A DNA stretch of 54,682 bases from Candidatus Omnitrophota bacterium (lineage in GTDB: Bacteria; Omnitrophota; Omnitrophia; Omnitrophales; Aquincolibacteriaceae): NCBI GenBank assembly GCA_023247055.1, contig JAHFHF010000010.1:1-54682 (forward strand), read 5' to 3'. A model generated the notes under the pieces. It did no database searches. It was not told where the DNA came from and saw only the letters and a list, made by a program, of their open reading frames with translations. Shown in pieces: positions 7,940 to 16,443 of the stretch (the first letter of the stretch is position 1; every line of letters starts with the position of its first letter). Made by a program: the position numbers and the translations under genes.

Positions 7940-9114
7940 ATGTACTTCCGCAGGATTTCCATGGCTTTGAGGACTTGGCGGTCGGGGCCGCCCTCCGGAT
8001 TTTCAATCACAAAGTCCGGCATGAGCCCGACCTGATCAATCATGCGACCCAGCGGACTTTTGTAACGAGCGGTAGTCATTTTCATGGCAGAGTCTTCATC
8101 CAGCGGTACGAGCGATTGCACGGAGGCCTTGCCAAAAGTCTTGGTGCCCACGAGCACCGCACGTTTATGGTCCTGCATGGCCGCCGAAAAAACCTCCGAC
8201 GCGCTGGCCGATCTTCCGTTGACCAGAATCACGAGTTTAAGATCCGCATACCCATGCTCCCCCTCCGAAATGTAATCTTTCTGCTGTTCCTTCAGCTTAC
8301 TGGAAACAGAGACAATCGTTTGGCCCTCTTCAAGAAAACTTTGCGCCAAAGCAACGGCCATGGGCAGCAGGCCCCCATCGTTGTTTCGCAAATCGATAAT
8401 CAGCGCTCTCATGCCTTGAGCGCGCAATTTTTCAACAGCCGCGCTGACCTGATCCACAGTTTTTTCCTGCCACGCTTGCAGCCAGAGATAACCGGTTTTT
8501 TTGCCGATCATGCGCACATCTTTGACGGCTTCGATTTCAATCATTTGGCGCACGACCTCAATGTCAAAAACCTGTTCGGCCCGCCGGATCGTCAGTACGA
8601 GCGACGTGCCTGCTTCGCCGCGCAGCTGCGGCGCAACCTCCGTCAGCGGCAGCCCCTCGGTCGTCACCTGATTGATCCGGATGATTTTATCGCCAGGCAC
8701 CAAACCGGCTTTCTCAGCCGCGCTTCCGGGCCGCACGCCGCGGATGAGCGGAAAATTGTCGACAATTTCCAGCATGGCCCCGATCCCCGCATATTCGCCT
8801 TTAAGTTGGATCTGCAGAAGTTTAAACCGCTCCGGCTCGATAAATTCCGTATAACGGTCGCCGAGGCCGGCCAGCATGCCTTTGACGGCGTTATACAGAA
8901 GCTGGCGGGGCGTCACGTCATTGACAAACGCCTGTTCGACCGCGCCGATGGCCTTTGAAAAAAGTTTCAACTCCGCCAAAATCCCCTCATCCGGCAGGCC
9001 CTGCGCCGCCGCGGCCGGCGAAACCGGCTGTGGGGCCGCGCCCGCTAAAACCAGCATTCCTGCTGCGACGCACCCCATCACTCCAATCCCATAGCCCCGC
9101 TTGAACTGACGCAT
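7936..9114 (-). CDS. C-terminal processing peptidase, S41 family
   Basis: A 392-residue exported protease. Residues about 10-38 are a signal peptide with an Ala/Pro-rich cut region. A PDZ domain occupies about 100-190, with the carboxylate loop region near GEYAGIGAMLEIV and SAAEKAGLVPGDKIIRI. The catalytic domain has NGRSASASEVF with nucleophile Ser304 and GTKTFGKASVQ with general base Lys329, the Ser-Lys dyad of CtpA/Prc. These enzymes trim or degrade periplasmic proteins from the C-terminus. The start at 9114 is chosen for GGAG 6-7 nt upstream; an alternative start 42 nt earlier would overlap gspK. Its stop overlaps the glycosyltransferase GTG. Its place after a pseudopilin and before a metzincin suggests an envelope or secretion role. 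Confidence 0.93.
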   Translation of the reverse strand: MRQFKRGYGIGVMGCVAAGMLVLAGAAPQPVSPAAAAQGLPDEGILAELKLFSKAIGAVEQAFVNDVTPRQLLYNAVKGMLAGLGDRYTEFIEPERFKLLQIQLKGEYAGIGAMLEIVDNFPLIRGVRPGSAAEKAGLVPGDKIIRINQVTTEGLPLTEVAPQLRGEAGTSLVLTIRRAEQVFDIEVVRQMIEIEAVKDVRMIGKKTGYLWLQAWQEKTVDQVSAAVEKLRAQGMRALIIDLRNNDGGLLPMAVALAQSFLEEGQTIVSVSSKLKEQQKDYISEGEHGYADLKLVILVNGRSASASEVFSAAMQDHKRAVLVGTKTFGKASVQSLVPLDEDSAMKMTTARYKSPLGRMIDQVGLMPDFVIENPEGGPDRQVLKAMEILRKYM

Positions 9115-9125
9115 GCCTGTCTCCT

Positions 9126-10157
9126 TTACGCTTTTTGCGTGTAAAATTCTTTCCAAAATTGAATGCCGTCATTCCGGCCGGCGACAGCCTGCACGCTGAG
9201 TGTTTCAGCGCGGCCCTTCAGCGATGCAGCGCTTTGAATCCGGAAATACTTTGAGTCGATTTTAAAAATTCCCTGAGTCTGAACTTGATCGATGATCTGC
9301 CGGATTTCGTCATCCAGCCCGCTCAAGGACTCGAAAGCTTCCGCCAGGCCCGCAAGTTTGGTAAAAACAGGGTCATCCGCGGTTCCCTCAAGGCGGTCCG
9401 GACCCTGCCGGTAGCTGATTATTTTTTCTGCAAAGGTTTTATGCCCCGTGAGCGCCTCAAGCACGGTCTGCGATGCTGTATTTAAATTCACCTTTCCGTC
9501 GCCATGCAGCGTAATGTAAGGCTGAAGATTTTTTAAAATTTCCGGGGTCATATCCCGCACATAAAGCAATTCTTCGACAACATCGAGCGCGGCATTTTTA
9601 GGCAGCAACGGCCGTTTCAAGGAACGGTAATAAAGGTTTTCTGCACCAGAAGCATGTAAATCACTGTCTTCGTCGATCCAGTCCAAAACCGAGTCGGCAA
9701 GGATGGCGGCTTGGTCGGTTGAAATTCCGGCGGTCATTATTAAAAGGCGCTTAAGCACCTCGTCATCCTTCAGAAGATTCAGATTGATCCGGCTTTCTTC
9801 GTCGCGCAAACCATAATCCGAAACTGTCTCCGTCTTGATCACGGAAAAAACCGTCTTTCCCAGCGAAACGTCTTTGAATAAAAAACCCGGCCGGCTCCAG
9901 ACGTCCGTCAAAGAATCTGCGGGATTTTTGGGGTCCTTCGGATAATGGATCGCCCATAAGCCGCGCTCGATGCCGGACTCGGCGCTCAGACGCAGCGTCC
10001 TCTTGATTTCAAGGCGTTCCAGCATATTAAGCCGCTGGCGGACTCCATAGCCTGCGGAAAGCGTAAAAAGGCCCAAAAGCGCAGAAAGCCACAGTACGTA
10101 GATAAGAATGCTTCCGCTTTGCGGCAGGAAAAAAGATTTTTTTTTGCGAACGCTCAT
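9126..10157 (-). CDS. gspK: GspK-like type II secretion minor pseudopilin
   Basis: A 343-residue protein with a short basic leader, a prepilin-like junction at QSG/SILIYVLW (cut predicted after Gly15) and one membrane helix (about 17-38). The long globular part has the GspK pattern: a helix-hairpin-helix-like INLNLL...LLIMTAGISTDQAAILADSVLDWIDED region and a second NLNTAS block near residue 224. GspK caps the pseudopilus tip of type II secretion systems and is larger than other pseudopilins, matching this length. The other gsp genes are not in the window. Its ATG overlaps the stop of the small secreted gene as ATGA, and its stop lies 11 nt before the S41 protease. Confidence 0.82.
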   Translation of the reverse strand: MSVRKKKSFFLPQSGSILIYVLWLSALLGLFTLSAGYGVRQRLNMLERLEIKRTLRLSAESGIERGLWAIHYPKDPKNPADSLTDVWSRPGFLFKDVSLGKTVFSVIKTETVSDYGLRDEESRINLNLLKDDEVLKRLLIMTAGISTDQAAILADSVLDWIDEDSDLHASGAENLYYRSLKRPLLPKNAALDVVEELLYVRDMTPEILKNLQPYITLHGDGKVNLNTASQTVLEALTGHKTFAEKIISYRQGPDRLEGTADDPVFTKLAGLAEAFESLSGLDDEIRQIIDQVQTQGIFKIDSKYFRIQSAASLKGRAETLSVQAVAGRNDGIQFWKEFYTQKA

Positions 10158-10465
10158 GATTTCGGCTGAGGTTCCGGCGCAGCTTTCAGGGCAGGCATAT
10201 TTTTTTCGATATTCTCAAGCCGGTTTTCAATCCGCGTCATTTGCTGGGACAGTTCTAAAAAAAGCCGTTTAAGATAGAGATCGAGCGGTTCCGGCTGCAG
10301 GATACCGCCTATTTTTTCGACTTTCCGGTCCGAGGCAATGTTGTGCACAACGCCTCCGGCCAGAACGCCATTTTCTTTTTCCTCAGCCTGCAGCGGCGCT
10401 GCTGCTCCCGCAGACAGCATCGCCAATCCCATCATTAAAAAAAACCGCTTGAGAACTAGTTTCAT
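10154..10465 (-). CDS. Small exported protein with C-terminal coiled coil, unknown
   Basis: A 103-residue protein of no family I recognise. Residues 1-28 form a clear signal peptide (KRFFLMMGLAMLSAGAAAPLQA). The mature part is polar, with a helix at about 60-92 (LYLKRLFLELSQQMTRIENRLENI, split here for length: LFLELSQQMTRIENRL) showing leucine/isoleucine heptads, then a Pro-rich tail. AGGAACTC precedes the ATG at 10465. It is the first gene of the operon with gspK, the S41 protease, GT2 and metzincin-TPR, so a periplasmic accessory role in secretion is the likeliest reading. In some type II clusters such small genes are GspC/GspN-like or pseudopilin accessories, but no motif supports that here. 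Confidence 0.65.
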   Translation of the reverse strand: MKLVLKRFFLMMGLAMLSAGAAAPLQAEEKENGVLAGGVVHNIASDRKVEKIGGILQPEPLDLYLKRLFLELSQQMTRIENRLENIEKNMPALKAAPEPQPKS

Positions 10466-10544
10466 GAGTTCCTAAAAGTAAATGGGGCTAACTCCCCTGT
10501 TGACAGGGTGTTATAAAGATCGGCTGGGATGGGAAACTGCTTGA

Positions 10545-10586
10545 TCGGAAAAGAAAAAAGACCTGATCCCTAGGGCTTCACAGGTC
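10545..10586 (-). terminator. Intrinsic terminator with possible anti-terminator arm
   Basis: On the minus strand GACCTG (10586-10581) and CAGGTC (10565-10560) form a stem around a loop containing CCCTAGGG, followed by TTTTTTCTTTT. This is a standard Rho-independent layout after the 107-residue gene that stops at 10661. Just upstream, AGGT in CAGGTTTCCTTG can pair with the same ACCT, making an alternative hairpin that belongs to the structured repeat at 10571-10608. The two structures exclude each other, as in an attenuator ahead of the gspK operon. Confidence 0.6.
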
Positions 10587-10608
10587 AAGGAAACCTGCGT
10601 AGGCTCTA
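10571..10608 (-). repeat. Solitary copy of structured repeat B/C
   Basis: Read on the minus strand it has the same shape as the arrays at 11157 and 40106: a closing stem, TAC opposite GAA (U-A, A-A mismatch, C-G), an inner stem GCAGGT/ACCTGT and the apical TTCCTTG. It lies between the stop of the 107-residue gene and the start of the small exported protein, and shares bases with the terminator. Confidence 0.6.
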
Positions 10609-10660
10609 AGTAAAAGGTCAAAAGTCTTATGAGAGTTCAACCAGCCGGAAAGGTTCGGGC

Positions 10661-10984
10661 TTAAGCAGCGGCAATCGGCGAGAAAATAGCTTCTTTCGGG
10701 ATCCGGCGCTGGCGATTGAGACGGGCGGTAGTCACCAGATGGCGCGTCCACGTCCGCCGCGCAGACCGTAATTCCAATTTGAGGCGGCGCAGCACGGGCT
10801 CTCCCGCAAATCCGTTTCCCTGCCTTTTGATCGCGAGAATGCCGGCCATGCGCTGATGCACGAGGATTTTCAGTTCCCTGGCTTTGTCCGACGGATGGAG
10901 GCCGAGCGACCGTTCCAACTCCGTGTAATCGGACAGGAGATTGTCTAAAAAAATATTTGTGATTCGAAGTGTAAAATCCATCAT
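10661..10984 (-). CDS. Hypothetical 107-residue basic protein
   Basis: No family recognised. The protein has no signal peptide. The first part is amphipathic helix (FTLRITNIFLDNLLSDY) and the second half is strongly basic (LRRLKLELRSARRTWTRHL), so it could bind nucleic acid or another acidic partner. AGGTGG sits about 5 nt before the first of two adjacent ATGs, which supports real translation. Upstream lie three TTTAATC-like heptamers at 11-bp phasing and a TTCAG-N6-CTGAA palindrome. Because the OmpR/PhoB-type regulator is the next operon upstream, this gene is a candidate target of it. A terminator follows at about 10586. Confidence 0.6.
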   Translation of the reverse strand: MMDFTLRITNIFLDNLLSDYTELERSLGLHPSDKARELKILVHQRMAGILAIKRQGNGFAGEPVLRRLKLELRSARRTWTRHLVTTARLNRQRRIPKEAIFSPIAAA

Positions 10985-11298
10985 AAGTCCACCTGATTTT
11001 ATATAAAAGTTTTCAGTAAGCGCTGAATTTGACTTTCGATACTATCAATAAAGCATTAAAAAAAGATTAAAATTAGATTAAATCTGCTTAATGGAAATAA
11101 TTGAATGCTTCAATGATCGAGAATTTTAAGGAATGCTAGCGGAAATTTGGGAAACCGTGTTCAGGCACCGTGCTTCACCGACCAGGGAAGTCGGTGTAAG
11201 CACTTGGCCTGAAAGCCCGTGTTCAGGCACTGTGCTTCACCGACCAGGGAAGTCGGTGTAAGCACTTGGCCTGAAAACCCGTGTTCAGGCACTGTGCT
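10985..11298. other. Gene-free control region between the small gene and the kinase
   Basis: 314 bp without a gene. 10985-11100 is AT-rich and holds the likely promoter of the 107-residue gene (TATAAA near 11000), the palindrome TTCAG-N6-CTGAA at 11012-11027 and the phased heptamers at 11054-11082. 11101-11156 shows nothing recognisable. From 11157 the tandem structured repeat B begins and runs into the kinase gene. Confidence 0.6.
11054..11082 (-). promoter_or_regulatory. Three phased TTTAATC direct repeats (PhoB/OmpR-type box)
   Basis: On the minus strand the heptamers TTTAATC, TTTAATC and TTTAATG start every 11 bp (plus positions 11076-11082, 11065-11071, 11054-11060), separated by 4-nt spacers. 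A degenerate fourth (ATTAAGC) follows the same phase upstream. Heptamers with 4-bp spacers at one helical turn are the binding geometry of OmpR/PhoB-family dimers, and such a regulator is encoded at 12798-13472. The box is 70-98 nt upstream of the ATG at 10984. Confidence 0.5.
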
Positions 11299-11331
11299 TC
11301 ACCGACCAGGGAAGTCGGTGTAAGCACTTGG
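11157..11331. repeat. Tandem structured repeat B (3 copies, 62-bp period)
   Basis: Units start at 11157, 11219 and 11281. On the minus strand each unit folds as GTGC, a bulged T, T-A, an A-A mismatch, CACCGA, apical loop CTTCCCTGG-like, TCGGTG, then GCAC. A second small hairpin TGCCTGA/TCAGGC follows. The last copy encodes the final residues (PSAYTDFPGR) and the stop codon of the histidine kinase, so the array inserted at or expanded from the gene end. Confidence 0.9.
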
Positions 11332-12801
11332 CAAACTGACGCGGATGGTTGTTCCCTTCCCAAGCTGACTCATCAGCTGCAGAGTGCCGCCATGGGTATC
11401 ACAAATCGTCTTGGCAATATTCAGACCCAGCCCGACCCCTTCCAATGAGCGGGATTGGTCCGTGCGATAGAAGCGCGAAAAAACTTTGGCTTGAAACTCC
11501 GGCTCGATTCCGGGGCCAGTATCTTCCACGGTCGTCACAGCCTGGCCGTTTTCTCGCTTCAGACAGACACGCACCCTGCCGCCTGAGGGCGTAAATTTAA
11601 GCGCATTGTCCACCAAATTGGAGAAAAGGCGTTTTAAATAGAGTGCATCCCCCACAACAGCGGCCTGCGGCTCCAGGTCACCGGAAAGTTCAATCTGTTT
11701 TTGCTGGGCGCGTTCGCGGAACCGGTCCAGAATCTGGCCCAAAATTTCATCCAGAAAAACTTTTTTCTTTTCAAATTCAAGCTGTCGCGCGTCGCTTTTC
11801 ACCAGCAGCAAAAGGTCATTGACCAGCCGGATCAATTCGTCTACTTCCCCTTCAATCGTGCGCAGGGTTTCCGAGAGGGCATCGACCGAACGCGGCCGCC
11901 TGAGCGCCAGATCGATCTCACCACGGATAATCGCAAGCGGGGTTTTGAGTTCATGAGAAATGTCCGAGCTGAAATCCTGCACCGCCCGCGTCGAAGACTC
12001 AATACGGTTCAACATTTCATTGAGTGTCTGGGCCAGACGGTCCACTTCATCGCCTGCGTTTGTGCGCGGCAGCCGGGACTGCAGATGGGCTGCCGTAATC
12101 TGCTGAGCCTCGCGCGTCATGAAGTCAATCGGCCGGAAAGACCGTTTGGCCAGCAGCCATCCCGCGAGGACTGAGGCCAGAACCGCGCCGGGAATCGAGA
12201 TCAAAATAATAAAATCCAGGCGCCGCAGCGTTATACCGAGTTCGCCGGCGGGAGTGCCGCATTGGATGATAAAAATGGGATGCCGGCCATAGCGGACCAA
12301 ATGGTAATAAAGCCGGATGGGTTTACGTTGAAAATGAATCGTCTGAAAAGAGTCGCCGATCTCCATAAAAATCGAGTCGCGTTCATAGTCCGGAAAAATA
12401 ATTTCATTTTCCCAGCCTTTCAGATTGGAGGCCAGCACGTTGCGGTCAAGCCCGATAATCCGGATCATCAGCGTGCTGCGGTCCACCGAGCGCCCATAGC
12501 GCTTCCAGTCATTAAGGACCTCAATCAACCGCGGCTGCAGTTCGCGCATGAAAGAAAGGCTGGAATAAAAACGCGCATCGGCCGGCCCTTCGGCTTCTCC
12601 CTTCGTGAAGACGCTCTGCAGATAGCCGTCAAGCGACTCTTCGACTTCCAAGGCTTCCATGGCCAGACGTCGGTCCAAATCGCGGTAAAGCACGCGCGAA
12701 AGTTCCGCGCGCATGAAAAAACAGAACGCCGACAGGATGATGCACAGGACCAGCGCATACCAAAGCGTCAGCCGGAATTTAACGGAGTGGAATTGGCTCA
12801 A
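11299..12801 (-). CDS. Two-component sensor histidine kinase
   Basis: A 500-residue membrane kinase: helix 1 (about 11-31), a periplasmic sensor domain (32-193), helix 2 (195-217), HAMP (218-272), and HisKA with phospho-acceptor His283 in DISHELKTPLAIIRG. The ATPase domain follows, with N-box SNLVDNALKFTPSGG, G1 DTGPGIEP and G2 GVGLGLNIAK. The arrangement and the partner regulator resemble CusS/heavy-metal-type kinases, but no metal ligands can be claimed. The start is TTG, overlapping the regulator's TGA as TTGA; no better start is nearby. The C-terminus after SLPS is encoded by tandem repeat B, a likely late addition that should not affect the ATPase core. Confidence 0.92.
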   Translation of the reverse strand: MSQFHSVKFRLTLWYALVLCIILSAFCFFMRAELSRVLYRDLDRRLAMEALEVEESLDGYLQSVFTKGEAEGPADARFYSSLSFMRELQPRLIEVLNDWKRYGRSVDRSTLMIRIIGLDRNVLASNLKGWENEIIFPDYERDSIFMEIGDSFQTIHFQRKPIRLYYHLVRYGRHPIFIIQCGTPAGELGITLRRLDFIILISIPGAVLASVLAGWLLAKRSFRPIDFMTREAQQITAAHLQSRLPRTNAGDEVDRLAQTLNEMLNRIESSTRAVQDFSSDISHELKTPLAIIRGEIDLALRRPRSVDALSETLRTIEGEVDELIRLVNDLLLLVKSDARQLEFEKKKVFLDEILGQILDRFRERAQQKQIELSGDLEPQAAVVGDALYLKRLFSNLVDNALKFTPSGGRVRVCLKRENGQAVTTVEDTGPGIEPEFQAKVFSRFYRTDQSRSLEGVGLGLNIAKTICDTHGGTLQLMSQLGKGTTIRVSLPSAYTDFPGR

Positions 12802-13472
12802 GCGGCGAGGAACCGGTAACCGGCACCGCGCACGGTTTCGATCAAACTTTTGTCGCGGCCGGCATCAATTTTCTTTCGCAGAAAGTTGATAAAAACATCG
12901 ATCGTGTTGCTCATCGGGTCAAAGTGCAGGTCCCAGACATGTTCTGCGATCTGGGCCCGGGAAACAACTTCATCTTTTTTGCGCAATAAAAACTCCAGCA
13001 AGGCAAACTCTTTTTGTGAAAGGCTGACTTCCCGCTCAGCGACCCAGACCCGCCGGGTCAACAGGTCGAGTTTGACATCGGCGGCGCTGAGCACGACTTC
13101 CTGTTCCAGTGTCCGCGGCCGGCGCAAAAGCGCCCGGATGCGGGCCAAAAGTTCATCAAAGGCAAAAGGCTTGGTCAGATAATCATCCGCTCCCGCATCC
13201 AGCCCCTTGACTTTATCTTCGACGGCATCGCGTGCGGTCAGCATCAGCACCGGCACGCGCAGGCCTTTTTCACGAATTTTGGCGCAGACGGCAATGCCGT
13301 TCATTTTCGGCAGCATCAGGTCCAGAATGACCAGATCATAATCGTTTGTATGGGCATAGTCCCAGCCGGCCTCGCCGTCAAAGGCCGTGTCCACGACAAA
13401 GCCTTCTTCCTTCAAGCCACGCTCAATAAAACTCGACATTTTTTTTTCATCTTCGACAAGCAGAATCCGCAT
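12798..13472 (-). CDS. OmpR/PhoB-family response regulator
   Basis: A 224-residue regulator. The receiver domain has acidic pocket Glu7/Asp8, phospho-acceptor Asp51 (VILDLMLPKMNG) and the conserved Lys in LTKPFAFDEL. The C-terminal winged helix (about 125-222) has DPMSNTIDVFINFLRKKI as recognition helix region and ETVRGAGYRFLA as the wing hairpin. It is coupled to the kinase by a TTGA overlap and lies 15 nt after the thiO-like stop, so it may be read from the long upstream operon or its own promoter. Phased heptamers near 11068 are a candidate target. Confidence 0.95.
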   Translation of the reverse strand: MRILLVEDEKKMSSFIERGLKEEGFVVDTAFDGEAGWDYAHTNDYDLVILDLMLPKMNGIAVCAKIREKGLRVPVLMLTARDAVEDKVKGLDAGADDYLTKPFAFDELLARIRALLRRPRTLEQEVVLSAADVKLDLLTRRVWVAEREVSLSQKEFALLEFLLRKKDEVVSRAQIAEHVWDLHFDPMSNTIDVFINFLRKKIDAGRDKSLIETVRGAGYRFLAA

Positions 13473-13487
13473 AGATTTTAGACACCC

Positions 13488-14630
13488 TTAAGTTCGATTA
13501 AACCAGCGCATGGGACTGAACGGCTGAAGTTCTGCCGGGATTTTTTTTTCATCGATGGCACGGGCCAGCAGTTCTCCCGCATAAAGGCCAATGACAATCC
13601 CGCTGCGGTAATAGGCAGCCGCCATATAATACCCTGCCAGAGGCGTTTTGCCCAGCACCGGCAAATGGTCAGCTGAACAAGGCCGCAAGCCGGCCCAGGC
13701 TTGCACTGCTTTGAAGGTTTTAAGCCGCGGAACCAGCTGCGCGGCGCCCTGCCGGATTCTTTGCAGGGTTTTTGGCTGGACCGTCGCTTTAAACCCCGCT
13801 TTTTCAACCGTAGAGCCCAGCAGGTAGTGGTTTTGGCTCCAGGGAACGATATAAATTCCGCCTGCTGAGTGTATAACGCTTTGCAGTTTGAGGCCCTGCC
13901 CCCGTACCACCACAATCTGACCACGCACGGGAAAAATCGGCAGGCGCCAGGGCGAAATGCCGGAATTGCCGGCCCAGCTGCCGCCGGCATTGATGACACA
14001 GTCCGCAAAAAAAAGTCTTCCCCCGGTCGAGACGCCGGCTACGCGGCCTTTTTGGATATGAAGCCGCATAGTCCGGCCAATGCCCTGCCATACGGCCCCG
14101 TGCCGGCCCGCACGCGCCGTCACGACTTTTTTCAAAGCTTTTTGCAGGAGCGCCGGAAAAATCTGGGCAATGGTCGGATAAAAAAGCACCCCGCGGACAT
14201 CCGGACCCAGAAATGGCCAGCGCTTCAAGGCCTGCGCACGTGTCAGCCAGCGAATCGGGATACCTGAGGGTCGATGGGCTCGCAGCCGGGCTTTCAGTTT
14301 TTTTTCTTCGGCTGGATTTAAAGCCGTAAAAAACATGCCGGTCCGGCGGTACCCGGTGCGCACGCCGCTTTCACGCTCAATCCGCCGGATTTCCGCCGGC
14401 AGCCGCCGGAAAGCCGCCTTTTTAAGCTTAAAAAACGGCTGATGGGGATCCGCGGATTCTAAAAATGGATCCAGAATTCCGGCTGAGGCCGGGGTGGCTT
14501 CGCCGGCCAGCGGCTTCTTGGGTGCCAGAATCAAAACTTTTTTGCGGCGCCGCAGCAGCGCGCGCGCGGCCCCCAAAGCGGCAATGCCGCCGCCTAAAAT
14601 AATCGCATCGAACGTTTTGGCAGGTCTCAC
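13488..14630 (-). CDS. thiO: FAD-dependent glycine/D-amino-acid oxidase, ThiO-like
   Basis: A 380-residue DAO-superfamily flavoprotein. The N-terminal Rossmann motif ILGGGIAALGAARALL binds the FAD ADP moiety. The region CVINAGGSWAG and the C-terminal GLRPCSADHLPVLG, then AAYYRSGIVIGLYAGELLA, fit the FAD-binding pattern of glycine oxidase and D-amino-acid dehydrogenases. ThiO makes dehydroglycine for thiazole synthesis. Its place after glyA, which makes glycine, fits but does not prove that substrate, and no other thi gene is in the window. The GTG at 14630 is preferred because AGGA lies 7 nt upstream; a TTG 6 nt earlier would be too close to it. Confidence 0.72.
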   Translation of the reverse strand: MRPAKTFDAIILGGGIAALGAARALLRRRKKVLILAPKKPLAGEATPASAGILDPFLESADPHQPFFKLKKAAFRRLPAEIRRIERESGVRTGYRRTGMFFTALNPAEEKKLKARLRAHRPSGIPIRWLTRAQALKRWPFLGPDVRGVLFYPTIAQIFPALLQKALKKVVTARAGRHGAVWQGIGRTMRLHIQKGRVAGVSTGGRLFFADCVINAGGSWAGNSGISPWRLPIFPVRGQIVVVRGQGLKLQSVIHSAGGIYIVPWSQNHYLLGSTVEKAGFKATVQPKTLQRIRQGAAQLVPRLKTFKAVQAWAGLRPCSADHLPVLGKTPLAGYYMAAAYYRSGIVIGLYAGELLARAIDEKKIPAELQPFSPMRWFNRT

Positions 14631-14656
14631 GGGCAAGTCCTGAGGGTTAGGCGGGC

Positions 14657-15115
14657 TTACGCTTTTTTTCCAAGAATTGTCTTGAGTTCTTTCATAAAGT
14701 GCCCGACGTCCTGGAAATCCCGGTAGACGCTGGCAAAACGCACATACGCCACCTGGTCGATCTGGGCCAAGCGCTGCATGATGAATTCACCGATCACGCT
14801 GGAAGGCACTTCTTTCTCGTATTTTTCGTGCAGCATGATATCCAGCGCATCCACGATCTTGTGCTGCTCGTCGAGCGGAACTGGACGCTTTTCGCAGGCT
14901 TTATGAATGCCGGAAACGACTTTGGCACGGTCATAAAGTTCACGGCGCCGGTCTTTTTTGATGATGTAAAGCGGTAGTTCTTCAATCCGTTCGTAGGTGG
15001 TATAACGCCGGCTGCAACTTTCGCACTCACGGCGGCGGCGGATCGCGCGGCCCTCTTCCGAGGAGCGCGAATCGATCACTTTATCATTTTCCGCCTTGCA
15101 GAACGGACAGCGCAT
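14657..15115 (-). CDS. nrdR: Transcriptional repressor NrdR
   Basis: A 152-residue ATP-cone regulator. The N-terminal zinc ribbon has Cys3, Cys6, Cys31 and Cys34 (CPFC...CESC) with the basic RRRRECESCSRRYTTYE strip. An ATP-cone domain fills about 49-139 (YIIKKDRRRELYDRAKV). NrdR represses ribonucleotide reductase genes in response to ATP/dATP. No nrd gene or NrdR box was found in the window. It lies 11 nt after glyA, a linkage also common in other bacteria, tying deoxynucleotide control to the purine and one-carbon operon. Confidence 0.97.
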   Translation of the reverse strand: MRCPFCKAENDKVIDSRSSEEGRAIRRRRECESCSRRYTTYERIEELPLYIIKKDRRRELYDRAKVVSGIHKACEKRPVPLDEQHKIVDALDIMLHEKYEKEVPSSVIGEFIMQRLAQIDQVAYVRFASVYRDFQDVGHFMKELKTILGKKA

Positions 15116-15126
15116 GAAGGTTTACC

Positions 15127-16443
15127 TTAGATGCCGTAGCGCGCATTGAGTTCGGGATAAAGCGGAAACTCGGCTGTCAAAGTTTCGACGCGGGCGCGGA
15201 CGCGGCCCAGGTGCGCCTGGTCGTCCGGAGCCTGAAGCGCTTCATCGATCAGCGCGGCAATCAATTCCATTTCTTTTTCTTTCATCCCGCGTGTGGTCAC
15301 GGCCGGAGTGCCGAGCCGCACGCCGGAAGTTTTGAAAGGCGATTCTTGATCAAAAGGAATCATGTTTTTGTTCACCGTAATCTTTACACGGTCCAGCGCT
15401 TCCTGCACCTGCTTGCCGTTAAAGCCTTTTACACTGACATTGACCAGCATAAGGTGATTGTCCGTCCCCCCGGAAGCAAGTTTCCAGCCGCGCTTGAGCA
15501 TGCCGGCGGCCAGCGCTTGGGCATTCTTGACAATCTGACCGGAATAGGTTTTGAACTCCGGCGTCATGGCCTCTTTGAGCGCGACGGCTTTGGCGGCAAT
15601 AATATGCATCAGCGGGCCGCCCTGATTACCCGGAAAAACAGCTGAATCAATGGCTTTTGCGTATTTTTCACGGCAGAGAATCAAGCCGCCGCGCGGCCCC
15701 CGCAGGGTTTTATGCGTCGTCGTTGTCACAATGTCGGAATATGGCACCGGACTGGGATGAAACCCGGCTGCAACCAATCCGGCGAAATGGGCCATGTCCA
15801 CCATCAACAGCGCGCCAATTTTGTCGGCAATTTCGCGGCCGCGCTTAAAATCAATCACCCGCGGATAGGCGGATGCACCGAGCAGGATCATCTTGGGCTT
15901 GTGTTCCAGCGCCAGCTTTTCAAGTTCATCATAATCAATCCGCTCGTCTTTGGGACTGACCCCATACGGAATAATTGTAAAAAATTTTCCGGAAAAATTC
16001 ATGGGATGGCCGTGCGTCAAGTGGCCGCCGTGCGCCAGATTCATGGCCAGGATTTTGTCGCCGGTCTGCAAAAGCGCCATATAAACGGCAACGTTAGCCG
16101 AGGTGCCTGAATGGGACTGGACATTGGCATGCTCTGCGCCGAAAAGCGCCTTGGCGCGTTCAATCGCCAGGGTCTCCACAACATCCACATGTTCGCAGCC
16201 GCCGTACCAGCGTTTTCCCGGATAACCTTCTGCGTATTTGTTGGTCAGAACCGATCCGGCCGCTTCGAGCACCGCGGCCGATGTAAAATTTTCGCTGGCA
16301 ATCAATTCGATATGCTCATTCTGGCGGCGCAGTTCGCCCAGCATGGCCTGATAAATGGCCGGGTCCGCGTTTTTCAAAAAGGATTCGAACGGCGCGTTAG
16401 TGTTTTTGCTCATAGTCTCGGATTTTATTGACACGGCATTCAT
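15127..16443 (-). CDS. glyA: Serine hydroxymethyltransferase
   Basis: A 438-residue PLP enzyme interconverting serine and glycine with tetrahydrofolate/5,10-methylene-THF. The PLP lysine is Lys245 in [15 protein letters not shown]; the family block LIASENFTS and the cofactor segment [14 protein letters not shown] are intact. GGAGG 7 nt before the ATG at 16443 fixes the start, so the gene begins 47 nt inside rpiB. A start 30 nt later (ATGAGC) is the alternative. It supplies glycine for PurD and one-carbon units for the purine steps, fitting its place behind the pur genes. Confidence 0.97.
   Translation of the reverse strand: MNAVSIKSETMSKNTNAPFESFLKNADPAIYQAMLGELRRQNEHIELIASENFTSAAVLEAAGSVLTNKYAEGYPGKRWYGGCEHVDVVETLAIERAKALFGAEHANVQSHSGTSANVAVYMALLQTGDKILAMNLAHGGHLTHGHPMNFSGKFFTIIPYGVSPKDERIDYDELEKLALEHKPKMILLGASAYPRVIDFKRGREIADKIGALLMVDMAHFAGLVAAGFHPSPVPYSDIVTTTTHKTLRGPRGGLILCREKYAKAIDSAVFPGNQGGPLMHIIAAKAVALKEAMTPEFKTYSGQIVKNAQALAAGMLKRGWKLASGGTDNHLMLVNVSVKGFNGKQVQEALDRVKITVNKNMIPFDQESPFKTSGVRLGTPAVTTRGMKEKEMELIAALIDEALQAPDDQAHLGRVRARVETLTAEFPLYPELNARYGI

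Noticed and set aside
7975-8958. Plus-strand open frame (327 codons) opposite the S41 protease gene
   Set aside because: Antisense to a complete protease with catalytic Ser and Lys; the translation is Arg/His/Gln-rich without domains.
11157-11331. CRISPR array
   Set aside because: Units are contiguous 62-bp tandem copies with no unique spacers and no cas genes nearby; the same holds for arrays at 1, 31838 and 40106.
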